DNA of 64,000 bases from NCBI GenBank assembly GCA_032718475.1, contig JAUCBJ010003020.1:1-64000 (forward strand), given 5' to 3'. The DNA is from Nemertoderma westbladi (taxonomy: Eukaryota; Xenacoelomorpha; Nemertodermatida; Nemertodermatidae). The notes under the pieces are model-generated. The model saw only the letters and a program-made list of their open reading frames with translations, was not told where the DNA came from and searched no databases. The number at the start of each line of letters is the position of its first letter. The first letter of the stretch is position 1. Made by a program: the position numbers and the translations under genes. Positions 21,101 to 32,710 of this stretch are shown here, piece after piece.

Positions 21101-22480
21101 CTCTTCTTCTAACTTATATGACTCTCAGCTCGGTAATGCGTATATCGAGAATATATTATTGTACTGTAAAAGAAAGTGTTAGTTCATTCATTAAATTCGA
21201 TAGATTATAAGGCATTCAAACTGTAGTTATTACATTGTTTTATAAAATGTTTCCTGAAAACCAAATTTATATTTAGGGTCAGGAATAGGTTACTGTGTCC
21301 GACGAGGAGAGAGTCAATAGTGCGGGTTACTGTTTACTTTTGTTCCATTAATAACCCCCCCCCCCCCCCCCCTCCCCCAGCCCTTGTTTCAAATCTTAGT
21401 CTTAATATAGAGGGTAAAGAAAGAGTTGGGTAGTTATGAGTATTGAACCTTGGGAGTTCGTGTGGCGCCCGCGCGCCCTCATTATTTGTTCCTGTAAAGT
21501 GCTAAATAACACGTAAGTAAAGCGAAATGGGGCCAAGACTTCCTTCCCCGACTTACAGAGCCTTGTGCAGCTCTACTTCAATTGAGAATTAATGTTCCCC
21601 TCGTTTATTATACCAAAGGCACTCAATCCATTTATTTATTACTTACAAAGGCAAGGAGTATGAATAACGACACTGTTTACGTCCCTTCTTGGTACCGGTA
21701 CCCACTGCGACTGCAGGATTTTTAATATTTCCCATTATTGGAATATCGAATTGTTCGTTTCAAATTACCCCTATAGCTATAAAGCTCGCTGAGAAGGGAC
21801 TAGCGTGCTGGCCTCCTACCAGTTTATTGTTGGGCAGGGCATTGCTAGGATTAATTTACGGTTACCATAGTTCGAACTTTTAATTGATCAACTTTTGCAG
21901 CTATTATCCGGCTATACAATGGATTTCAATGTTAATCGCATTCGCCTTCATTATATTACTTCAGGGGCGTTTCCACTCAATTCCGACCACTTTACAGTAC
22001 TACCAAACTAAGGGTGTGTCAGATAAAAACGCTCTATTATTCCGCTAAAACTATGGACATTATGGTTTTTTACCTATTAGTAAATAACATTCTGCAACTT
22101 AGGCAAACCTCCTAAACCGCACGATACGAATAAAATCGGAAAGGATATTCGAAATAAGGCGCAAAATTGTCATTTTTAATATAGGCATGTAAAACTGACA
22201 GTGTTGGAGCTTTTATTATAGATAAGCCAATGTTCCCGTGTAGCAGTGTTCCACTGCGGTGTAATCTCCAGTGTAGTCAGGTGGAAGACAGCGACTCCAC
22301 TGTTGATGACTACACAGCAAAATCTCTAGTCTTCCAAACGACAACCAGAATGTTTGTAAAGTACCAATGTTTGTCAACAAAGGATTTATTCATCACGAAG
22401 TTTGCAAACCAATGCAATGGCTTGAAAAATTGTGTATAGATATATACCTTACATAGGTAGGAAAGGGATGTGTTGCTAAA
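21101..22480. other. Intergenic, no gene seen
   Basis: AT-rich sequence with an 18-base C run at 21355-21372. Short open frames here lack codon bias, domains or splice context. Confidence 0.6.
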
Positions 22481-23365
22481 CAAGGGTTTAGTGGGGATTA
22501 TGTTTACCAGCCAAGGCCAATGGTTTAATGGGGATTATTTTTACCAGCCAGGGCCAATGAATGGGGATTATGTTTACCACCAAGACCATTGGTTTAATGG
22601 GGATTATTATTATTATTATGTTTACCCGCCAAGGCCAACAATGGTTTAATGGGGATTATTTTTACCAGCCAGGGCCAATGGTTTAATGGGGATTATGTTT
22701 ACCAGCCAAGTGGGGATTATGTTTACCAGCCAAGACCAATGGTTTAATGGGATTATGTTTACCAGCCAGGGCCAATATAATGGGGATTATGTTTACCAGC
22801 GAAGCCAATCGTTTAAAGGGCTTTATGTTTACCACCCAAGCCAATCTTTTAATGGAGATTATGTTTACCACCAAGACCAAGGGTTTAATGGGGATTATGT
22901 TTGCCAGCCAACTGATCTATGACAATTTGGTTTAATGGGGATTATGTTTACCACCAAGACCAAGGGTATAATGGGGATTATGTTTGCCAGCCAACTGATC
23001 CATGACCATTGGTTTAATGGGGATTATGTTTACCACTAAGACCAAGGGTTTAATGGGGATTATGTTTACCAGTCAAGGCCAATGGTTTGGTTTAATGGGG
23101 ATTATGTTTACCACCAAGACCAAGGGTTTAATGAGGATTATGTTTGCCAGTCAAGGCCAATGGTTTGGTTTAATGGGGATTATGTTTACAAGCCAAGGCC
23201 AATAGTTTAATGGGGATTATGTTTACCAGCCAAGCCAATCGTTTAATGGGGATTATGTTTACCACCAAGACCAAGGGTTTAATGGGGATTATGTTTGCCA
23301 GCCACTTGCGCCAAGACCAATAGTTTAATGGGATTATATTTAACAGCCAAGGCCAATGGTTTTTT
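22480..23365. repeat. Minisatellite of about 38-40 bp
   Basis: About 22 units of TTTAATGGGGATTATGTTTA then CCAGCCAAGGCCAATGG, with variants (CCACCAAGACCAAGGG). In the right half, two unit types alternate, giving a dimeric higher-order pattern. Confidence 0.9.
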
Positions 23366-25234
23366 AAATCTCTGTTTTGCCAACCAAGCCTCTAGCTATC
23401 ACAGTATTTGTAAACTAAACTAAAACACGGATTGTGCTTGCCACCATTATTTTCCAAACAAGTGACTTTACTCATGAATGTGATTTAATCAAATTAGCAG
23501 CTGTTTCCATCGAACCGTTTTGGAGACTGTAACTTTGTTGTGAGGTTTTCTGACAACTAAATCACAAGTCTTCCTTGCGGTATGTGGAGATTATTCAATA
23601 GTCGACGAATTATCTTACAACTTGAAGGTAGACAGTAACATTGCGGTGAATATGAATTACAACAAAATCACTTGTCTTCCAACTAGTAGCAAGTTTACCA
23701 ATAAGATCGTAAAATTTGGGGATGAGAAACGATAATTTTTGTTCGGGTGAATCAATGAGTGGCGTGAGTTTACGAGCCATAGCTTAAGTTAATGGATAGA
23801 GAGGGATGAGTTTGTGGGGGAACCATTGCTTACGGTCGCGGTTAAGATTCTGGGGCTACTAGTCATTGCATCGGCAAGGAATCTAGATATAAAAATAAGA
23901 TTTATATCCCGATTAAACTGTTTTTTAGTCAAAATGCATTGATTCAAGGAGCCCGGAGAGCAAGACACTCGTAATATATGAGTTTTGGCATGTAAAACCT
24001 TAGTTTTTTTTCACTCAGAGACCGCACGTTATAAATAGAATTAAATTCTGATAATTTTTGTTCTTACCAGGAAATGCGCAACGAAGTAGGATCCAACAAT
24101 GCCAAACCCAGGGGTGAAAGTAATTCTTTATGCAATATGGTATAGAAGTCTTACGTAATAAGTCAGTTTCTAACTAATTATGTAGTGAACCTTATCCATA
24201 AAGAATCGTTTCCTTTATGGTCCAGTAGATAGAGCCCCTTTCCTACATAGTCCTTAATAGCAATGTATACCAGAGGTTGATTTCTTTTACTTACTATGGC
24301 ACGGGTGACTGGATGCGTTCATTGCCACCCCGGACACCAACCGTCAACCGATGATGTAACTCTCATAAACGTGCCTACGCCCATTTACTATCGTCGTAAA
24401 TATGGAGAATGCTACTGTAAGCCCTCACTACCACAATCTAAAAACCCTTACGGAGCCATTACCGCTGATTTCGGACTATTGCTGTAAAGGAAACCCATTC
24501 GCGGAAAGAAACCTATTGTAGGGGTTATTATTTTCTGATTATATATTGATGATGTCAGTCAGCCTGTTTATTGTGTCACGCGTCTTAAGAGATAATTTTT
24601 CGGCTGCGAATGATTTATTGGTGTCGTTACACCGCCAGTGCGACAAGCTAACCGGGTTTGCACAACGTCCAGATCAATAAAACCGTACTCCTTCAAACGG
24701 CGAGGAAGATGACGGCTCTACCGGTAACTGGAAACTTCATTTGTCTTGCTACACTCCATCACTCAATGCCCCCTACCTGTCACTCACACACTCTACCTTC
24801 ATATTAACAATGGAATATTTATAAATATATTATTGCTTATGGCCTACGGCCTATGGCCTATGGCTTACGGCAATACTGTAATACTGATATTATGCAGTGT
24901 TCGTCGTTGTGATCCACTTCTTTCTTACAACTGTCGTTCAAGGAAGGATGCCTGAGCATTCCATGTTTCATGGTACTTATAGAAGTGGTTGTCCCAAGTA
25001 AAAGTTTATGGGACGAGTTATGTTTAAAAAAAACGAGCCGATTTCTGCAGTACTATGTAGGGTTAGGGTCCCAGTCATTGTGTCGTCCGTCTGTATGACA
25101 ATGACAATTATTGTAAAACCTATCTGTTTCCGACGGTTTATACCTTACGTGAGTCACGTGCATGGATTTTTAATACACTTGCTTGAATAGATTAGAAACG
25201 TTCCACGTAACGGCTAGAGACAGGGGGGGAAACT
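23366..25234. other. Intergenic, no gene seen
   Basis: No supported gene. A short frame at 24296-24487 contains CVHCHPGHQP but has no family match I recognise. A GGCCTATGGCCTACGG micro-repeat lies at about 24837-24870. Confidence 0.5.
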
Positions 25235-25435
25235 CGACGCAAAACCCGCCTTGGCGAATTAATATCCCGCCTCAATGTTAAATTCTCAATTTAGGGAAAG
25301 GAGCAGGTTACAGTGGCACGTTATTTTAACCAAAACAATAAACTAAACACAATAGAACAGGTTACAGTTTTATTTTTGAGAGTAATCAGCTGTTATTTGT
25401 GTCCAATTTCCCCTGAAGAGGGATAATCCTATCTG
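25235..25435 (+). repeat. Dispersed repeat family, left arm of an inverted pair
   Basis: Carries GGCGAATTAATATC, AAAGGAGCAGGTTACAGTGG, AACCAAAACAATAAAC, GAGTAATCAGCTGT and TTTCCCCTGAAGAGGGAT. Its reverse complement follows at 25545-25765 after a spacer of about 110 bases. Confidence 0.8.
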
Positions 25436-25544
25436 AACGGGTAACACTGGTTTGTTCTTCACAATAATTCAAAAAAGGAAAATGTTTTACAATATTGACA
25501 ACTTTTACATCCCATTTTGTGTTGACCTCAGTTTGCAGATAGGG

Positions 25545-25765
25545 GAGGACTCTGGGTGCAATCAAAATTCATCCTACTCCAGGGGAAAATCGACGCAGAT
25601 TGCGACAGCTGATTACTCTAAAAAAAACTGTAACCTGTTCTTTTGATTGAGTTTATTGTTTTGGTTAGAATAATAACGTACCACTGTAACATGCTCCTTT
25701 CCTCCTTTAATTTATATTTTAACATTGAGATGTGATATTAATTCGCCGAGATGGGATTTGAGTGA
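25545..25765 (-). repeat. Dispersed repeat family, right arm of an inverted pair
   Basis: In reverse complement it reads CATCTCGGCGAATTAATATC, GAAAGGAGCATGTTACAGTG, CTAACCAAAACAATAAAC, GAGTAATCAGCTGT and TTTTCCCCTGGAGTAGGAT, colinear with the left arm. The pair could fold into a hairpin of about 200 bp. Confidence 0.8.
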
Positions 25766-26199
25766 AGCCCCACATATTAGTTCAACCATTTAATTATAAA
25801 TTACGCCAGTCGGTTTAGGCCCTGCTACCTGTATGTGAGCCTGACGGTATACCATTTGGCTCAGTGATTACTGTACTGCACTACAGTACCGTAATGATCT
25901 CCAGGCGTCAGCTGCTTACTGGTCTGTTGTTGTATTTACCTGCCTGCTTTGCGTTTGATATATATATTACGCTCTACAGTATAATATGTGGTTATTATAC
26001 TTGTCGCTCACTTACCCCACTTCATTCACTTCGCCCATTGCGTGGCTTCCTTACTTCTGGCTTTATATCATATAGTAAAGTAGGACTAATTAGCCTACTG
26101 TTTTAGGATTTTTGACAATATTGGATTAAAATATATTTATTAATCTGTTACCTTTTATATTATAATATAATTGACGAAACAAACTACCGGTACTTACTC

Positions 26200-26564
26200 C
26201 TGGAGTCCCGAATAGACGGGGCTATTAATTTTTGAAAAAAAATCCCACCCACAATTATCTAATTCCAGACACCCCGACTATTAATTGTTTCTAAAAATTT
26301 TGGTACATTTTTTTATTATGAGTAAATAAACGTTTGTTCTCATAATAATTATTGAGAGTTGAAAGTGAAAGAAAACAAAAATCGTGTACCGAGTATACCA
26401 CCGGTAGCCGTAGGTACTACTGTACCTGTACCCCTATACAGTACAGTATGTTAAGTAAATAGGCCTAAATTTTCAAAATGTTGCACCCACCACGTTTATT
26501 CCAGCCACCCCGACTATTAGCATAATGACATTTTTCCATCCACCCCGTCTATTCGGGACTCCAG
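26200..26564. mobile_element. MITE with 22-bp perfect terminal inverted repeats
   Basis: CTGGAGTCCCGAATAGACGG at the left and CCGTCTATTCGGGACTCCAG at the right form part of a 22-base perfect inverted repeat, and flanking TTACTC/GAGTAA extends it with one extra base. Internal CACCCCGACTATTA words occur at about 26270 and 26507 as subterminal repeats. It is 365 bases long with no coding capacity; the target duplication is uncertain. Confidence 0.8.
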
Positions 26565-29500
26565 AGTAATTCGTTTTAGTTTCCTTTTCTGTTCTCAACA
26601 TTATTGTGAACTTAAACGGTTATATATCAGATCTCGCATTATTGCCCTGCCGTTTCAATATAGAACGCTCCGTTTCCGTTAAACGTCTCCCTAAAACGAT
26701 TTTAACTCATTTCGCGCTTTTAATAATGCAAATCGAACGAAACTGAATGTGCCCTCGGCAGTTCCTTTTTATAAGGTACCGGTACCCGTATGTATAATGC
26801 AGATGCGCCCTTGGACAGGGAGGTCGGCTGGTTGTGGGGGCTTCAAATGACGGATTCCTTTAACGCAGGCCGCATAGCTCATGCGGTCGATTGCCTCTCG
26901 TTAATACGCCTTCCACATGTCATAGTCCTACGCAATTGCCCTTGAAATGATAAATTGCTGCCCATTTGTCTTTCCGTTTTTAATCGTCCTTCAATGATAT
27001 TGCAGCTCGTATTCTTTCCAAATTGGTACACAATGCAAAGAAAAGGTTACTAGCTAAAGGTTGCTAACAAAAGGTTGTTAGTTAATAGGCCATGGGTTGC
27101 AAAACGAAAGTTTCGTGTAAAAATTGCCTGCAAATTGTATCTAGCAAAAGGTTGCTAACACAAGGTTGCTACCAAAATTTTGGTTTCAAATGGTTGCTTG
27201 CAAAATTTTGTTTGATTTTTAAGTGGCAGTAAGAGCTACTCTACATTGCACAGTACTAATGTATCTCTGACTGCACATTATTCTACAGTAGCTACAACTG
27301 CTTATAATGAATGTGGTGACATTTACAAATCGTCTTAGATTTTGTTTCAGCTTCAAAAGGTCAAGTAACAACAACACGCTTGTTTCATCTACTGTACTAC
27401 TATGGTAGGATTCCAGATGGCATTCATAATAACCTTCAACACACATCCTCCCTATTCTGTACACTAATGCACCTCACTTCCACTTTTATAGTTCTATTGG
27501 TGCATCTGTTTCCGCCTTTTCACAAATCTATCTCCGAAACGGATTTCAGTTTCAAAATATAAATGTGAAGGTAGACTGAATCTAGGTTGTAGGTCAACAT
27601 GACATTTATAAAGCAGTGGAAGATATGGTGGTAAACTCACTCTGTAATGTTTGTATCCATCCATAGGCCTACAGTATATGCAGATGGCAATCTCAAGGCT
27701 ATTTTTGAATACGCCAATTTCAGTGTTTAGATCATGTACTACGTCTTTGTGGGGCGAGGCACTTAGGTAGCCAGTATAATTAGTGGACCGTCTGTTGTCG
27801 TCGTAATTGGAAATGTTTAACGCTAATAAGTCGTTAATCTTTGTTGAAATGGAACCAAACTTTGTAGGCCTACACATGTAGTCTATAAAAGATTTAGAAA
27901 TTATACACACATACTTCTATAGTTCCTCTCTCGGCCGCTAGGGGCGACTGACCAGATCCACTAATTGTACTACTACGCACTGGTTCGTAGCACTTCGTAC
28001 CACGCGAAGTCCCCATATAAGTGTAAATATGCGTATTCGTCTTCGCTTTTGAATAAAGATATATTTTATCTTGACAACAGGTTAAAAATAAACTCCAACC
28101 AAATGCTAAATAAAACTGCAATATCGGTCTGAATTATATAGAAGTTGTCATGAAAACGATGTGAATGGAGCATAAACAATGCCAATTATTTAGTTTTACT
28201 AAATCAGGGTTTCAGTATTGGGAGTGAATCCCTATCCAACAATGAACAATGACTCCAGATTTGAGGCAATTAATACTTTCTCTTCTTTATACGCGGGACT
28301 GTTGTAGCTTAGGTTTAACAAAGAATACAACTTTAAGCCAAACTCTCCCCCTTGATACAGTACAGTAGAAATGTATAAAAAATCAATGATATTCTCTCAG
28401 CCTTGGCATCTTCCATCGACTTTACCTGACAAACTCTTGCCATTTCCCCCGTATGTCAAACACGAAACAATTTCAGTTATCAATTAATTACATAAAAGTA
28501 AAAAGTTGCGCTGGCGAAAATAACTTGAAAATGCACTGCGAAAATATAATAAAGAACTGTGTTCAGCAATCATTAATTTGGTGACAATGGTGAGAGCCAT
28601 TAATTCTCAGAGGCTGCAGTGGAGAGTCCAAATGATAGCATAGTTGGGCGGGTAGTTGGGCTGAAGCCTAACAGCACGTTCGGTACACTAATGAAGTAAA
28701 ATAGCCGTATTGTGGCCAACATGAATCGATTACTATCTTTCCTCAATCGATTGATGACGAGGACATTTTCCAAGCAAATAAATTGACGGAATTCATCCGA
28801 ATATCGTACGTTTAGTTAATAAACTAACGTAGTGATCACTGCATAGAGTCAGGGGATTAAAAATGTGTGTAAGTAAAGAATAATAATTCACTTCTGTTAT
28901 ATATATCTGAACATAGTGTACATGTATATATTGAATAGAAAAATATATCTCACCGATTGCTATAGTTGTTCACCCGGAGTCTTGTTAAATTTAATAATTA
29001 ATTACTCCAAAATTACATTACAAATATTATTCGCCTAATTTCGATATACATCAAAAACGATTTCGTGTGTGGCATTTGGCATGGGAGTTGTTTTAAATTT
29101 ATGTCTGTCTGTGTCTGTCTGTATGTCAGTAAAGCCATTCTTAATGCACGCTGCATAGGACTTGCCATTTATGGATTGCATGGTGGTGACAAAATTATTT
29201 TGAAAGGCTGGCATAGCATTTCAATGTGTAGTTTCAATGCAGCAGGCCGATTAGTAGTAGTCAGTAAAGCAAATACGTTTCTACTCACAGTCACAAGCAC
29301 CAAAAGTAAAAGTAAAGTTTCCTGTTAGGCCGCGGAATAGGCCTACATGTACGCACAAAGTCTGTCGACTTATTTCCAGTGCGTCATACGAAATTTAGGC
29401 GATTTGGAAATACACCTTAGGGCCTACATCAATCAGGTTGACATCAATCAGGTTGACTTAAATTGCCAGTGCAAAAACAGTTCGTGGGGTTTAGTACCCG

Positions 29501-29699
29501 ATCAGAGTTAAATAAGATTATTTGACTTTTAAATTGATATAAAAGGTGTAAAAAGTGCCGGGGACATATGACATGGTGTCCTAACCAAACCAATAAGCGA
29601 GAGACAAGATTACATGTTCACGATTGTCGGCGTAGCGATTACACCCAGCAACTACGGTACATGTTTAGGAGGCCGCTCTGATAATTCTACAGTACAATC
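26565..29699. other. Intergenic, no gene seen
   Basis: AT-rich. A short region of AAAGGTTGCTAACAAAAGGT-like imperfect repeats lies at 27040-27205. No supported gene or RNA. Confidence 0.5.
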
Positions 29700-29875
29700 T
29701 GCAAATCGATCCAATTAACAGCTGATTACTAGCCAAAATTAAACTGTAGGCCTAACCTGTGCTATTGTTTTCATGTATTGTTTTGGTTTAAATAACTACC
29801 ACTGTAAAATGCCCCTTTCCCTTCAATTTATAAATAACTTTTTTTTTCGCCGAGATGGGATTTGCTTCAAGTACC
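29700..29875 (-). repeat. Copy of dispersed AGGAGCAGGTTACAG repeat family
   Basis: In reverse complement it carries AAATCCCATCTCGGCGA, GGGAAAGGGGCATTTTACAG and AGTAATCAGCTGTTAATTGG, in the order of the other copies. Confidence 0.65.
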
Positions 29876-30784
29876 CAGTCCCCCTACCCCTAAACACCCT
29901 GTCCCTAATGAGGAGCAAATTTTAAAAGGCTAAACGCATTTTAGGGATACAGGGAATTAATCAACATATTTGAATTTTTTAAGGACCTAAACAACCCCAA
30001 CTTAGTACATTACGTTCTGCACTGCAATAGAATGACGGCAACGCAACTAGGCAATGGAGTTAACACCCTAAACTAATTCGGGAGTCAGTCAGTCAGTACT
30101 ACTGTAGTTGAGTAATAATATACTGTAAATCATTGAGAACAATATTATTTTACTCGGCACAATGGGTGCCGCTGTCTTGTACACTAATTCAGTTTAATTT
30201 GATAGTCCATCATGCGAATAGGGGGATTCCACCTGCTTTACGTGAGCCTACTGATCAATATAATCATGATAAAAGGAGACGGACGGCAGTTCAACCAACC
30301 TACGGCATATTATAGGCCTGGCCTACCTTGTAAAAAACGTGCATGTAAAGAGTTTCTTTAACATTAATTGGCGAAGAGTAATGTTCTATGTAGAAGCCTT
30401 TCTGGTTACCCGTTTGTAGGACTGGGTCGGCCTTACTTACAGCGGGGCGGGGGTTCCAAGGCCTAACTAGGGCCGGCTAGATCTCAGCTTCCCACTCCAG
30501 TGCACCATGCACTACCAGAGCTCGCCCAGATCATATCCCGACCTACTGGAGTATATTGAGGAAAAGCAATGACTCTGGAACTGCTAAATAATTAAGAGCT
30601 CTCACTTCATTTCCAAACAACATGTTATTTTCATTTGGGAATGAAAATGTCATTAATTAGTAATGATCTGTCATCAATGTATTATATGGCATCTCATATT
30701 ATTTATTATATTGTTTCATTTGTGGGGTGGAACTTCATGGACCTAAATAGTTATTTAAAAAAAGAAGATACAAAGCTGCTAAAA

Positions 30785-31080
30785 ACTACAAGATAGCAGC
30801 ACCCTAAATATAGATAGATAATATTACTACAAGATAGCAGCACCCTAAATATAGATAGATAATATTACTACAAGATAGCAGCACCCTAAATATAGATAGA
30901 TAATATTACTACAAGATAGCAGCACCCTAAATATAGATAGATAATATTACTACAAGATAGCAGCACCCTAAATATAGATAGATAATATTACTACCAGATA
31001 GCAGCACCCTAAATATAGATAGATAATATTACTACAAGATAGCAGCACCCTAAATATAGATAGATAATATTACTACTACC
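30785..31080. repeat. 41-bp minisatellite, about 7 units
   Basis: Unit ACTACAAGATAGCAGCACCC then TAAATATAGATAGATAATATT, nearly identical across seven copies, so recently homogenised. Confidence 0.92.
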
Positions 31081-32365
31081 AGATAGCAGCTGCACGCTAC
31101 ATAGATAGTACTGTAGATAGCACAACTCTATTATTCGCAAACTTATTATATATACTGTAGGCCTATATACAAATATACAAGGCAGTGCACACAACAAGTG
31201 TTTACTGATGATTAAGCAAATATTAAGCAAATAATAATAATATTGTAAAAAAGTAAACAATTATTGACATTACCTAAAAATTAAACTGACCTCACTAATA
31301 ATATATACTGTACACAGTCTAACCAATCACGACCACAAATATTTATGGTGTTTAGTAAATATTCAGATGATTTGATTTAATGTTGCAAAAGAATTGAACC
31401 GGCATTATAAGAGGAAGACGGTTGTTAAAATGAAATTCACATAATAATTTCGTTGATTGTTTTTGTTTGAAAAGTATGACGAATTATACGCTGCTCTTTT
31501 CCATTAATTTCAGTAAATAAGGTTCATAATTTATTATTTATTTAGTTCTTCGATATTTTTCTTAGGCATCATGTCATCCTATTGCACGTTGAAACCAGTG
31601 AGTTATTACAATTTCATGGGTAGGGCTTCGCGCATCACGCTTAGGAAAAACAAGCATTAAAAACATAATGAATCCGGTTAGAAGAAACCGAACGCCTCTC
31701 AAACCTCGGCTTACCGCTGCAAATCAACTTCAATTATCTTGATCTCCATATATACACAGCCGGGGCTGTGTACTCGGGCTAGGCATATGGGGCAGTAACC
31801 TTGACTGTGTTATAATAATCAGGTCCGGTGGGACTTTGAACTAAGACGGCTAAGCTCTGGCTGTGAATCTTCTCCTACTTACTCACATTTTGCAGAGCTA
31901 AGATTAGTATGCTGATTGAACCGTGAGCAGAGGCAAGGGCGCGTTCCCTTTGAAAAACCTTCCAAAAACATATTTATATCACAGATGAGACAATAATAAA
32001 GCAGTTGATTACATTTGCATGTGGGATGGGAATGGGAAAGTGAGGGAGGGGTCCTTGTGATCTCGTACCCTAGGGTAATAATAATAATACACATCTCTTC
32101 CATCTTACGTTAGAAGTCAGGCTGAGTTTAATTATACGAGTAGTCATCATAGCTCGCGCTATAGGGAATTAATCATTAATCAAGCACAAAACAGGAATTA
32201 CGCGTTCTCTGCGGCTTATAATCAGTCAAATAATATTCTAGCTACAATATGCTAAGCCTTTAATTATGGATTTTTTAAACTTTCGCCTACCCGCCACATT
32301 ATATGTTATCATTCATATGCAATACATACAGGTTCGTGGGGCCTTCGCGCAGCAAGAGACTGTAT
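31081..32365. other. Intergenic, no gene seen
   Basis: AT-rich sequence without a supported coding region, RNA gene or transposon. Confidence 0.5.
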
Positions 32366-32710
32366 ACTGCAGTACCAAGTTTGGTTTAATTTCGGATTGC
32401 CGAATTATTTCGGTTTTTATCAAAGGAAACTACCGGTACCGACTGACATGCTGTCCGATCTTTGACCAAACTTCGGATTCTCTCTAAACCTTTGACAGAC
32501 TGCATAAGTACCAAGTTTGGTTTAATTTCAGGAATGATTAACCGACTTATTTCAGTTTTTATCAAAAGTCTGACACTGCTGGTACCGACGACAGACATAC
32601 TCTCTGATTTTTGACTTCAGAATCTTTCTAAACCTTTGATAGACCACATCTTTAACAAGTTTGGTTTAATTTCATCAATGATTGACCGACTTATTAGCGG
32701 TCAAAAATTT
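32366..32710. repeat. Imperfect tandem repeat of about 143 bp, 2.4 copies
   Basis: ACCAAGTTTGGTTTAATTTC recurs at about 32371, 32510 and, starting at AAGTTTGG, 32657, each followed by a diverged version of GACCGACTTATTTCAG-TTTTTATCAAA. The wording resembles the dispersed repeat at 7.3 and 52.8 kb. Confidence 0.65.

Noticed and set aside
24296..24487. Short frame with CVHCHPGHQP, possible haem or zinc protein
   Set aside because: No family recognised, no splice partners, length compatible with chance.
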